Shown: one piece after another, positions 7,115 through 16,300 of the stretch
Layout: every line of letters starts with the position of its first letter
Numbering within the stretch: the stretch's first letter is position 1
Notes under the pieces: generated by a model
What the model was told of the DNA's origin: nothing
The model's database searches: none
Seen by the model: the letters and a program-made list of their open reading frames with translations, nothing else
Assembly: GCA_004762125.1 (NCBI GenBank)
Contig: SIHQ01000011.1
Coordinates: 1-64,000, forward strand
DNA from: Oceanospirillales bacterium
GTDB taxonomy: Bacteria > Pseudomonadota > Gammaproteobacteria > Pseudomonadales > Endozoicomonadaceae
Length of the DNA stretch: 64,000 nucleotides
Direction: 5' to 3'
Translations under genes and position numbers: made by a program

Positions 7115-9316
7115 ATGATTTACAAGAAGCTGGGTATCGACGAAAAGGCGATTACCGTACAGGCCGAAAAAGCCCTGAAGCAAATGTCGCTGAAAGAGCG
7201 AGTGTATCTGCTCCATGGCGAATGGAACATGCTCCACAACATCATCAAGCACAAGAATGCTTACAACCCGACCCCAATTGAAACTCAGGGTTGTGAGCGT
7301 CTGGGCATTCCCCCTATCGGTTTTACTGATGGCCCTCGCGGTATCGTAATGGGTAAATCCACCTGTTTTCCTGTTTCCATGGCTCGTGGTGCCAGTTTTG
7401 ACCGTAATCTGGAAAGCCGTATCGGCGATGTCATTGGTAAAGAAGGCCGTGCTCAGGGTGCCAACTACTTTGCCGGTGTCTGCATCAACCTGTTGCGTCA
7501 CCCTGCTTGGGGCCGTGCTCAGGAAACTTACGGTGAAGATCCTTTCCATGTAGGTGAAATGGGCAAAGCTCTGACTGAGGCTGTGCAGGATCACAATATG
7601 ATGGCCTGCATTAAGCACTATGCAGTCAATAACATGGAGAATACTCGCTTCAAACTGAATGTCACCATGGACGACCGTGTTCTGCATGAAGTGTACCTTT
7701 CCCACTTCAAGAAATCCGTTGATGCCGGTGCGGCTTCCCTGATGGGCGCTTACAACAAGTACGACGGCGATCAAGTATGTGAGAGCCATAAGTTACAGAC
7801 CGAAATTCTACGTGATATGTGGGGCTTTAAAGGTTTCACCAGTTCCGATTTCGTCTTTGGCATTCGTGACACCAAGAAAGCCATTGAAGCCGGTATGGAT
7901 GTTGAAATGCCATGCCCGGTTTACTATCAGGACAACCTGCTGAAGAAAGTAGAAAGCGGGGAAATCGATGAATCTTACGTAAATACTGCCGCTCTTCGAG
8001 TCGTTAAAACCGTACTGGCTTTCCACACTCGCCGCGAGAAGATGAATTACGGGCCACATCTGGTCTCTCACCCGAATCATATTGCTCTGGCAAAAGAAGC
8101 CGCAGAGAAATCTCTGGTACTGATGAAGAACGATAACTCTGTTCTTCCTTTGAAAAAGAACGTTAAGAAACTGTTGGTTCTGGGTGACCTCGCTTCTGTT
8201 GAAAACGTGGGTGACTTCGGCAGCAGCAAGATCGAACCGGTTCACGCTATTACCCAGCTGAAAGGCCTGCAAAGCTACTTTGGCGACACCTGCGAGATTA
8301 TTCACTGCACTGACACCGAATTGGAAAAAGCCAAAACCTATGCCAAAGAAGCGGATGCCGTCATTATTTTTGCTGGCTGTAATGCCCATGATGAAGGTGA
8401 GTTTCTGGTTCCAGATGAAGACGTCGATTACTCACTAATCGGTGACGCTTACATCAACCGAGGTATGAAATTACGCGGGAAGTTGATCAAGTGGCAAGTT
8501 GGTAAGGGCCAAGTAGCTTCCGCTGCTTCCGACGAAGAAGGAAAGGGCTTTGGTGGAGACCGTGCGAACCTGGGGCTAAAAGTTAATCAAATTAAGATGA
8601 TCAAGGCTGTCGCCGGAATTAATCCAAATACCGTCGTAAACTTGATTGGCGGCAGCATGATTATGACCAAAGAGTGGGATCATCTGGTACCTGCCATTGT
8701 GCATAATTTTTACTCTGGTATGGAAGGTGGTCACGCCGTTACACGTGTACTGTTCGGTGATGTTAACCCAAGCGGTAAATTGCCGTTCACCGTACCACAC
8801 GACGAAGCACACCTGCCTTACTTCAGCCGTACCGACAAAGAGATTAAATACGACCTGTATCACGGTTACAGTTTGCTGGATAAGAACAACGTCGAGCCAA
8901 TGTATCCATTTGGCTTCGGTTTGAGCTACACCAACTACGAACTGAGCAACCACACCATCAAGAAGCACAATAACTTCTTCCGTATCTCTGTTGATGTGAC
9001 CAACACCGGTAGTATTGATGGTGAAGAAGTGGTTCAGGTCTATGTGGGTAGCAAGAACTCGGCTATTGAACGTCAGAAGAAGCTACTGAAAGGTTTTGAC
9101 AAAGTAGCTGTTCGTGCGGGACATACCGTGCCGGTTGTAATCGATGTGCCTCTGGCTGAAATCGAATACTTCTCTAACGAGCAGAAGCAGTTTGTCTTCG
9201 AGAAAACCAGTTATGAAGTTTATGTAGGCAACAGCTCTGCTGATTCCTCTCTGACCGAATTGACTGTTAATTACTCTTCCGAAAAAGTTGCAAAAAAAGA
9301 ACCTGCAATGGCATGA
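7115..9316 (+). CDS. Cytoplasmic GH3 beta-glycosidase (beta-glucosidase/beta-xylosidase)
   Basis: The enzyme hydrolyses terminal beta-linked sugars from oligosaccharides. The 733-residue chain has the GH3 TIM-barrel domain (about 1-300) with GRAQETYGEDP, the KH pair at 168-169 and SSDF at 243-246. Asp245 there is the expected nucleophile. A second alpha/beta domain (about 330-600) and a C-terminal fibronectin-III-like domain (YPFGFGLSYTNYEL onward) follow. There is no signal peptide, so it acts on imported oligosaccharides. The position beside the AraC-type regulator, xylA and xylB argues for xylo-oligosaccharides, but the sugar specificity cannot be read from sequence. A fragment of a related gene survives at 13201-13305. 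Confidence 0.93.
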   Translation: MIYKKLGIDEKAITVQAEKALKQMSLKERVYLLHGEWNMLHNIIKHKNAYNPTPIETQGCERLGIPPIGFTDGPRGIVMGKSTCFPVSMARGASFDRNLESRIGDVIGKEGRAQGANYFAGVCINLLRHPAWGRAQETYGEDPFHVGEMGKALTEAVQDHNMMACIKHYAVNNMENTRFKLNVTMDDRVLHEVYLSHFKKSVDAGAASLMGAYNKYDGDQVCESHKLQTEILRDMWGFKGFTSSDFVFGIRDTKKAIEAGMDVEMPCPVYYQDNLLKKVESGEIDESYVNTAALRVVKTVLAFHTRREKMNYGPHLVSHPNHIALAKEAAEKSLVLMKNDNSVLPLKKNVKKLLVLGDLASVENVGDFGSSKIEPVHAITQLKGLQSYFGDTCEIIHCTDTELEKAKTYAKEADAVIIFAGCNAHDEGEFLVPDEDVDYSLIGDAYINRGMKLRGKLIKWQVGKGQVASAASDEEGKGFGGDRANLGLKVNQIKMIKAVAGINPNTVVNLIGGSMIMTKEWDHLVPAIVHNFYSGMEGGHAVTRVLFGDVNPSGKLPFTVPHDEAHLPYFSRTDKEIKYDLYHGYSLLDKNNVEPMYPFGFGLSYTNYELSNHTIKKHNNFFRISVDVTNTGSIDGEEVVQVYVGSKNSAIERQKKLLKGFDKVAVRAGHTVPVVIDVPLAEIEYFSNEQKQFVFEKTSYEVYVGNSSADSSLTELTVNYSSEKVAKKEPAMA

Positions 9317-9367
9317 GAAATTAAGAAAATTCCTGATTTTTTCATCGAAATCATGGATAACCTAATA

Positions 9368-9400
9368 CAAAAAAAGTGCTGAACACAGCACCTTTTTTGT
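9368..9400 (+). terminator. Intrinsic terminator after GH3
   Basis: AAAAAAAGTGCTG pairs with CAGCACCTTTTTT with one mismatch and a short loop. The T-run closes the unit, so the genes that follow need their own promoter. Confidence 0.85.
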
Positions 9401-9443
9401 TTGTTGTTTCCCTTCCTGTTTGCTTATCTACCGGCCATGACGC

Positions 9444-9482
9444 TATCAAAAAGTGCCATAAACACGTCAAAAAGTGCATATC
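9444..9482 (+). promoter_or_regulatory. Candidate AraC-type operator before the 64-aa gene and xylB
   Basis: TCAAAAAGTGC occurs twice, at 9446-9456 and 9467-9477, exactly 21 bp apart. The spacer contains ACACG and the second copy is followed by ATATC. The layout and much of the sequence match the site at 6969-7007 between the regulator and GH3. It is probably where the AraC-type regulator activates the xylB unit. Confidence 0.65.
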
Positions 9483-9568
9483 GCAGACATCATCATCAAG
9501 GCAGTATTCAACTATTCATGGCTATAGGATTAACGAATAGTCGAAGGTCAGCCTGGAGGAGACAAGGC

Positions 9569-9763
9569 ATGGCCGGAAATACCGCAGACATTGATGAAAC
9601 AACACAAAAACTTATTGGAAAAATGCAGGAAAGCCTGCCTCTGCGCGGTTTTGTGATGATGAGTAATGGCGAGATGAGCTACACGTTTCTCGATATTTTG
9701 ATCGCAATACTCAACAAGCAGTTTATTAAAGCCATCAAATTGATCATTACCAATAAGAAATAA
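9569..9763 (+). CDS. Small 64-residue protein upstream of xylB
   Basis: MAGNTADIDETTQKLIGKMQ opens a short protein with a hydrophobic C-terminal half (LDILIAILNKQFIKAIKLII). The ATG at 9569 has a very strong ribosome-binding site (GGAGGAG with 7-nt spacing), far better than any upstream start in the same frame. It lies between the operator at 9444 and xylB, 77 bp before xylB, so it is probably co-transcribed with xylB. I do not recognise the family. The segment LPLRGFVMMSNGEMSY may resemble short tail segments of some glycosidases, but that is from memory and weak. The tail could instead be a membrane-binding helix. Confidence 0.65.
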   Translation: MAGNTADIDETTQKLIGKMQESLPLRGFVMMSNGEMSYTFLDILIAILNKQFIKAIKLIITNKK

Positions 9764-9840
9764 AAATAGAAATGATGTCCGTAACTCTTCACCCGGAGCC
9801 TATTTCACTCGGACATCACTTTAACTTGGAGCCACACATT

Positions 9841-11292
9841 ATGTATTTGGGAATTGACCTCGGCACTTCTGGTGTCAAAGCAGTACTGCTGGATGAAACC
9901 GGTCGTTTGTTGGGAACACAAACCGTTGAACTGCCTATATCCCGTCCCCAGCCATTGTGGTCAGAGCAGAATCCCCAAGACTGGTGGAATGCTACTTGTG
10001 ATGCAGTGACTGGCTTGAACAAACAACTATCACTGAAAGATGTAAAAGCCATCGGCATGACTGGCCAGATGCACGGAGCGACGTTCATTGATCAGGCTGG
10101 TGATGTTCTGCGCCCAGCCATTCTCTGGAACGATGGCCGTTGTGCTCTGGAGTGCTCTGAACTGGAAGAGATGGTGCCTGAATCACGGGCTATCACTGGC
10201 AACATTATGATGCCAGGATTCACTGCTCCCAAGGCACTCTGGCTGAAAAAGCATGAGCCAGACACCTTTACCAAGGTGGACAAAGTTCTTCTGCCGAAAG
10301 ATTATCTGCGTTTCAAGATGACTGGTGACTTTGCTACCGATATGTCCGATGCGGCTGGCACATTGTGGCTGGACGTAGGTCAGCGCGACTGGAACGAACA
10401 GTTACTTGATGCCTGCGGTCTGACTCGTGAACATATGCCACAGCTGTTTGAAGGTAACCAGATTACCGGTCACCTGTCTGCTGATCTGGCAGAAAAATGG
10501 GGTATGAACGCCGTACCGGTTATTGCCGGCGGTGGCGATAATGCAGCAGGCGCCGTGGGTGTTGGTATTGTTAAGCCGAATCAGGCCATGCTTTCTCTGG
10601 GAACATCTGGCGTGTACTTTGCTGTCAGCGATGGTTTCCTGAGCAATCCTGAATCAGCTGTTCACAGCTTCTGCCATGCTCTGCCTAACACCTGGCACAT
10701 GATGTCAGTTGTTCTGAGTGCAGCTTCCTGCCTAGATTGGGTAGCTAAGTTGACTGGTCAGGAAGACGTACCTTCCATGCTGAAAATGGTGGAAGATAAG
10801 GCTGACCGCAACAGTGCTGTAACCTTCCTGCCATACCTGTCCGGTGAACGTACCCCTCATAATGACCCAATGGCCAAAGGCGTTTTCTTTGGTATGACCC
10901 ATAATACCGGTCCTGCTGAACTCTGTTTAGCCGTACTGGAAGGTGTTGGTTTTGCCTTTGCCGATGGCATGGATGTACTGCACGCTACCTCATTGGTTCC
11001 GGAAGAGATTTCCTTGATCGGTGGTGGTGCTCGCAGTGAATACTGGCGTCAGATGTTGTCCAACATCTTTGGTCGCAAACTGGTTTACCGTTCCGGCGGT
11101 GATGTTGGTCCAGCTCTGGGCGCAGCTCGTCTGGCTAACCTGGCTATGAACCCTGATACTGCTATCGAAGACATCTGTCCGGTACCAGAACTGGTTCAGG
11201 AACATCAGCCTGATATGGAAGAACATGCCCGATATGAAGATAAACGCGGTCAATTTCAACAGCTGTATCGTGATCTAAAAAATAGCTTCTGA
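9841..11292 (+). CDS. xylB: Xylulokinase
   Basis: XylB phosphorylates D-xylulose to D-xylulose 5-phosphate, feeding the pentose phosphate pathway after XylA. The 483 residues match the E. coli enzyme in length and nearly throughout. MYLGIDLGTSGVK is the first FGGY phosphate motif, with GQMHGAT, ILWNDGRC, LLPKDYLR and AGGGDNAAGAVG, where Asp233 is the catalytic base. SLGTSGVYF and GGGARSEYWRQM form the ATP site. An in-frame start 69 bp upstream would add a tail unlike the family; ATG 9841 begins the first motif and has TTGGAG before it. Expression probably depends on the operator at 9444-9482. Confidence 0.97.
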   Translation: MYLGIDLGTSGVKAVLLDETGRLLGTQTVELPISRPQPLWSEQNPQDWWNATCDAVTGLNKQLSLKDVKAIGMTGQMHGATFIDQAGDVLRPAILWNDGRCALECSELEEMVPESRAITGNIMMPGFTAPKALWLKKHEPDTFTKVDKVLLPKDYLRFKMTGDFATDMSDAAGTLWLDVGQRDWNEQLLDACGLTREHMPQLFEGNQITGHLSADLAEKWGMNAVPVIAGGGDNAAGAVGVGIVKPNQAMLSLGTSGVYFAVSDGFLSNPESAVHSFCHALPNTWHMMSVVLSAASCLDWVAKLTGQEDVPSMLKMVEDKADRNSAVTFLPYLSGERTPHNDPMAKGVFFGMTHNTGPAELCLAVLEGVGFAFADGMDVLHATSLVPEEISLIGGGARSEYWRQMLSNIFGRKLVYRSGGDVGPALGAARLANLAMNPDTAIEDICPVPELVQEHQPDMEEHARYEDKRGQFQQLYRDLKNSF

Positions 11293-11299
11293 TCATCCC

Positions 11300-11332
11300 T
11301 GCAACAGCATGATTTAATATCGTGCTGTTGCA
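11300..11332 (+). terminator. Hairpin after xylB (no T-tract)
   Basis: TGCAACAGCA (11300-11309) pairs perfectly with TGCTGTTGCA (11323-11332), with two further inner pairs. It lies directly after the xylB stop but has no T-run, so it may be a weak terminator or an mRNA 3' stabiliser. The convergent gene ends at 11358. Confidence 0.55.
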
Positions 11333-11357
11333 CTCTGATAAAGGCTTATGGAGAAAT

Positions 11358-12899
11358 TTACCGGGCAATAGCTTCTCTTATCGGCTTCAATAAAGCCTTT
11401 ATGCCTGGTTGTTGTATTTGCTTCAATTTTGGTCTGTTCAAAAGCTGTAGATCTTCCAGTAAACCAGACATTTCTCCATGATTACTTTCATAAAGTGGAG
11501 TCAAAATTCCATAGCTCCACATAGCCTGAATGTGCAGCAATCGTTCTCTGGATACACCAAATTCTACGAGATCAACTGTATTCATTTCCAGACTTCTTAC
11601 TTCGCTGACACCAACCTCAGAAACTTCCGGCCTGTAGGCTTGAGCCAATAAATCCAGAAAAAGAGCCGGGACATCATTAATATCATCACCGGCAGTAAAT
11701 ATCTTCATTTCAACATCTCTGGATTCTCTCAAAATCCGATCAAGAAGCAGAATAAGAGTGGTTCCTTTATTAATCGAACGGTCCATATACAATAAAAAAG
11801 TCTTTTCATCCGTACTGGACTGATAGGAATAACTAAGCTTTTTTGCATTACTATTGTGGCTACAAGCTGTGAAGTAGTGACGATAGGTTTCTACTTCTTC
11901 TGAATTTTCAACTTTGAAAGGAGTACTGTACGGCTCCTGATAATCGGGAATAAAGAGAAAAGAGGTTGGTGTTACGACTAACTGAAAGGTTTCATCATCA
12001 AAATTATAACCAACCGTTGTCCTATAAGTATGCATATCACTATCAAGTACTTTAGCTTTTTCGGTATTTTCTGAACACGTCATTAGAGAAGAGCTTGCCG
12101 CAAGATTATTTTTTTTTAGCTGAGTGTTAAGTTTCCTGTTTAAATTCTCAGAAACCGCCCGCTGTCGACGATCGGACATTGATAACAACTGTGGCAGTTT
12201 TCCTGAGAAATCAATTCCCAAACCATTACTATGAATCAATATATGTGGCTCAGGTATTCCCTGTTCCTTGAAATGTTCTTTCCAACTATAATGTGAATAA
12301 TCTCTGGTGGTGTTATATACCAAGAGGACTCTCTGCTGCCCACTGCCTTCAGTTAACCAATTAGCAAAGATATCATTGTAATACCCCTGCCAAGCAAAAT
12401 ATTCTCGGGAGAGTTCTGGCCAATCCTTTCGATTTCTATAATAAATTGTGCCATCTATATCCAGTGACAACACTATCAGAAGCCCACGATCTTCAGCTTC
12501 TTTTGCCAGTTCATCTAACTCTTTTTTGAATGGATCCGGATCTAAATCTTCATCCGTATCACTCTGCTGATCATCATCTTCTCCCTCGCCTTCATCTTCA
12601 TCTTCATCGTCGCCTTCATTCTCACGTGATAACTGAGCACCCTCCTGAAATCTGTCGGCTTGATTTCTTTGTTGTGCATCAGCTTTATTAAAACAAGACA
12701 TTAAATCACACGCGGAACTGGAAAATGGATGCTCCATTAACTGTGAAATCTTATAGGCTTTGTTTAAAGCTAAAAAACTCTCAAATAAATGGTAGAGAAA
12801 AGGCAATTGCTGCTGTTTATGAGGCAAGGTTACACTTGCCGGCAAGCACTCTGAAAAAAGTAAAACAAGAATAAGTACGCCTGTGCTAGCTCTGAGCAT
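11358..12899 (-). CDS. Exported HAD-superfamily phosphatase-like protein with acidic linker
   Basis: The 513-residue protein starts with a signal peptide (MLRASTGVLILVLLF, cleavage near LPA). A helical region is followed by a strongly acidic tract (about 94-122, almost all Asp/Glu) and then a HAD domain. Motif I is LSLDIDGT (Asp147, Asp149), motif II is LLVYNTTRD, motif III includes Lys378 in NKGT, and motif IV is GDDIND (404-409). The spacing resembles the Cof/sucrose-phosphatase branch, so it should hydrolyse a phosphate ester, with unknown substrate. Such HADs are normally cytoplasmic, so export is unusual. ATG 12899 is chosen because it begins the signal peptide; a TTG ten codons upstream lies inside the palindrome at 12910-12945. 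Confidence 0.75.
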   Translation of the reverse strand: MLRASTGVLILVLLFSECLPASVTLPHKQQQLPFLYHLFESFLALNKAYKISQLMEHPFSSSACDLMSCFNKADAQQRNQADRFQEGAQLSRENEGDDEDEDEGEGEDDDQQSDTDEDLDPDPFKKELDELAKEAEDRGLLIVLSLDIDGTIYYRNRKDWPELSREYFAWQGYYNDIFANWLTEGSGQQRVLLVYNTTRDYSHYSWKEHFKEQGIPEPHILIHSNGLGIDFSGKLPQLLSMSDRRQRAVSENLNRKLNTQLKKNNLAASSSLMTCSENTEKAKVLDSDMHTYRTTVGYNFDDETFQLVVTPTSFLFIPDYQEPYSTPFKVENSEEVETYRHYFTACSHNSNAKKLSYSYQSSTDEKTFLLYMDRSINKGTTLILLLDRILRESRDVEMKIFTAGDDINDVPALFLDLLAQAYRPEVSEVGVSEVRSLEMNTVDLVEFGVSRERLLHIQAMWSYGILTPLYESNHGEMSGLLEDLQLLNRPKLKQIQQPGIKALLKPIREAIAR

Positions 12900-12909
12900 A
12901 ACTGGATAG

Positions 12910-12945
12910 GGTCTACATTTGTGATTCAATCAACAAATGTAGACC
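12910..12945. repeat. Perfect 13-bp palindrome upstream of the HAD gene
   Basis: GGTCTACATTTGT (12910-12922) and ACAAATGTAGACC (12933-12945) are exact inverted copies around a 10-nt loop. It lies 11 bp before the HAD start codon on the minus strand, so it could be an operator or a 5' leader hairpin. There is no T-tract. Confidence 0.75.
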
Positions 12946-13000
12946 ACTAAGAAGAAGCCAATCAGAGATTTTGATGCAATTTTCGATATTACGTCGGTGA

Positions 13001-13188
13001 TTTTTCCTCTCGCCACTGCATGGCAGTCACTCCACAGTCTTACCTAAACACTCGCGATAGCCTCAACGGATAGCTCGGTAAAAGGGTTTTCCTCTCTATA
13101 CTCCATGGCTTTAGACAATCTGAGGCCTTTCTTTCGATGACCTTGTTGTTCAACCAGCTGACTGCATCGGATTATTAAATGTTCTTGT
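13001..13188 (-). pseudogene. Remnant of an AraC-family regulator gene
   Basis: On the minus strand from about 13188 the translation EHLIIRCSQLVEQQGH and then EENPFTELSVEAIASV lines up with EHLMVRCNQLIESRGY and EENLFADLNIEMVAEA of the intact regulator at 5633-6754. A stop follows, the next helix is missing, and in another frame CGVTAMQWREEK matches CGVSVMQWREEK. The copy has therefore lost its N-terminal part, carries an internal deletion and a frameshift, and cannot be functional. It faces the GH3 remnant in the same relative orientation as the intact pair. Confidence 0.85.
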
Positions 13189-13200
13189 GTTTTTGAACCA

Positions 13201-13305
13201 GTGAAGTATGAAGTTTATGTAGATAACAGCTCAGCGGATAAAGATCTGGTTAAACTGTCTGTGGATTACTCACAACAGGAAAAAAACCAAACGGCTGCCG
13301 CATAG
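13201..13305 (+). pseudogene. C-terminal remnant of a GH3 glycosidase gene
   Basis: The plus-strand frame reads KYEVYVDNSSADKDLVKLSV and ends at TAG 13305, matching the last residues of the intact GH3 (SYEVYVGNSSADSSLTELTV). Everything upstream of this tail, about 700 codons, is gone. The fragment abuts the AraC remnant, so one large deletion apparently removed the middle of a duplicated araC-GH3 locus. The 67 bp up to the next gene hold nothing recognisable. Confidence 0.85.
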
Positions 13306-13372
13306 CAATTCATAATAGGTAATCGAATGCTTGCTCAGTCATCTTTCCGTTACTGTAAGAAGGTGACTTTTT

Positions 13373-16300
13373 CTATACGATACGTAAATGCTTAAACGAA
13401 GGGGCATAACGGCGACGGGCTTCCTGCAGATAGGCTTCATGCTGAAGATCTAGAAACGTCTGAAACATGGGCAGCAAGTCCTTGTCATAATCCAGCTGAT
13501 CTTTTGTCTTATCTATTTTCAAAGCGGTATACAAAGCTTGACCACCTCTACTCTTAAGCTGATTCCGTAAGGCAATGAACTGATCTACTGTAAATCTCTC
13601 TTGAATCGCAGGCCAATCTATTGCAATTTTCTCATAGGTTTTTCTCATATCTCGTTCAGAAGCGTTCTTCTTGTTTATCAATTTATCCAGTCGTGCGCTG
13701 ACGGAATAAAGCGCCATTTTTTGTATAAATTGTTGCTTGAACTGCATTAATTGCTGACATGTCATGGACCCACTGAATGAGGGTAAGTAGGTTTCAATGC
13801 TTATAAATGTTTCATTTATTTCTTCATTGGCGTTCTTATAAGAACGCCCCATGTACACCATCATTTCATGGAGGTATTTTTTATTCTGATTCGCCCACGC
13901 CTGCCAGTAACAGGGATCGCCGCCTACTTTTCGGCCAGATTTCCAACCATTATATTTGGTATAAACATAAGTCAGGGTATTGTTACCAGCGCGTTCATAC
14001 CAGTTACTCGATCCCCCAATTTTGGCACCAAAGCCTAGTTTCAACTCACCTACAGGTCCTGTTGGAATGCCTATATTCGGTGTCTTTACTCCTAGGCTAT
14101 TACTGCCAGACACTCTCACGTATTGCAGATGCCAGTCCTTCTTCTGATCCTCGGTTCTAAAGCGTTTGCGGTCTCTGTGAATGAAATTGAGTTCCAGTTT
14201 TACATCCGCTTCTGCGGTCATATCGAGGTCACCGCTCTCAAGGCTGGATAGAGCCAGCTCAAGACGAGGATTCAATGTCTGTGAGCCATCTATACTTTTC
14301 TGCTTCAACGTTTCTCCGACCAGATGGATGGCCTTACCTAAGTGCCCCCCTGCGCCGAGAGTAAAGCTGAAGTTTACGTATTCACCATCGTTGTCCGGGT
14401 TCGTATTTTTTTCTGTATCTACATAAGTAACGTGAGCGGCTCCTTTAATCGAGGTATGTGGAATCTTAATCTCAACGTCACCATCAATAGATTTAGAGAT
14501 ACTAGTAGCCTTGGCCGGAATTCGCAGATATTCACGAATATCATGCTCATCACTCAAATGAACCTGTGGATTGGTCAGAGTGGGTTCGATAAATTGTTCC
14601 AGTGGCTGGAAGAACAAGGCATCATCCACAGCCGGATTTTCACCCTCATTGAATGTCATCATGTAAGTCATCCAAAGCCTGAAATACGTGATTGTATGAA
14701 TCTCGATAAACTCACCACGACTTCTGGCATTCACCACTTCCCTAAAACTTTTCTCAACAGCAGCTAACCGTTTCTTCTGATGAGCTTCAACACCAATGTG
14801 CCCATCCATAGCATTCAATGTGTAGTAATAAAGATCTCTCTCTGCATATTGATCCAGAATGGCCTGCTTACATTTTTCCCTGATCTCTATCCTCGTTGCA
14901 GTTGATGCACCTTTCTTCTGCAACTGTCGCTGCTGATCCTTTATCCAGCCAATCCCCTCTTCACCGGTAACTCGCTTTTGAAATCGGCCTGCACTGTCCT
15001 GTTTGTAGTGTGCGCCATCTGATGCTTCAGCAAGTAAATCTTTACGCTGCTGTTGGGAGATATTCGACATCATGACTTTCTGCTCAAAGCCTTTCATGCC
15101 ATTCTTTTCACACCATTTTTTACGGATAGCCCACTCGGCTTCTTTCCCATCAGCAGGCACCCAAAGTGAAATTCGAGATTTTTTGCTGGTGTAGAACTTT
15201 TTAGGGTTGTTCTTGAGAGCTGCAAGTAAGTCTGTTCGCGTCGTGAATTTTGTGACGGTATTCGTCACTTTCAGAGAGGCATTCAGCATGCCTTCCAGAA
15301 CGGATACCTCTCCTTTCATAGAGTGCTCTGCTCGCTTGAACTCGGCATAATTAGCTTTATGCTCAGCTTCAACTTTTATCTTTTGAGAGGGCAGCAATAT
15401 ACTGTTTTCCTGAAGCCTCTTAGTTAACAGATCAGCATCAGCTACAACTTTTCGTTTTAGTTTCCTTTGTTTTCTTATTTGTAGAATGCCTGTTGCATTA
15501 TCCAGCGCATTCTCAACCCGGGTAAGCAGAAGAGGCGCTATGTCATTGGTATGAAAACTGACGAAATCATCGAGATTTCTGAATACCTTTCCTGTCGATT
15601 TTTTTAGCCCTAGCTCTACTGATCCTGCAAGAATCTTTTCATCACCCAACGACACTTTGCAGGTATTATTGATCACTTTAAATTCGCGAACCCGAGTGTC
15701 ATCACCACCAGCCACTCGGAAGGTAAGCTCCATACCACAATCCAGAGAGATTCCTTTGACACCGTAAGCAGCGAGACTAGCGCCCAGGTTAACTGAGATC
15801 GTAATGTTTCGTTCAGCACCACCTTTTTCAAGATCCTCTAGTTGCTTTCTAAGATCCGCTTCAAACAGAGTTCGAGCATGGATGAGAACCTGGTCACTGA
15901 GGTGATCAGCAAACAACTCTAATGTTTCAGAAAGATGAGGATCATCATTCAGTTCAGCCAACTCTCGAAGACTAATACATAACTGAGACAACTCGATCAT
16001 ACTGCCTGTGCGCTTCCATGCATCAGCACGCTCTCCCATGATCTGCAGGGTATTCGTCATTCGTGCATTGTGTTGCCCGATCTGTACCGCTTCTTCCTGA
16101 ACAGACTGGATTAATAACTTCATACTGCTCACAGAAGTAAAATCACTCTCGGAAACCTGTGCCTGAAATGTACGATCAGAGATCATTTTTCTACGAAACT
16201 CATTAAAAACACCCGCGTCAGGCGGTTGAGATCCTTTTGCGACGGCTCTTCGTTTGGAATGTGGAGACGAACTGCCAGCCTGATTATTTTCAATGTCATG

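Noticed and set aside
7094-8968. Long minus-strand frames (up to 231 codons) opposite GH3
   Set aside because: They are shadows of the GH3 coding strand; the translations look like reversed codon bias and have no domains.
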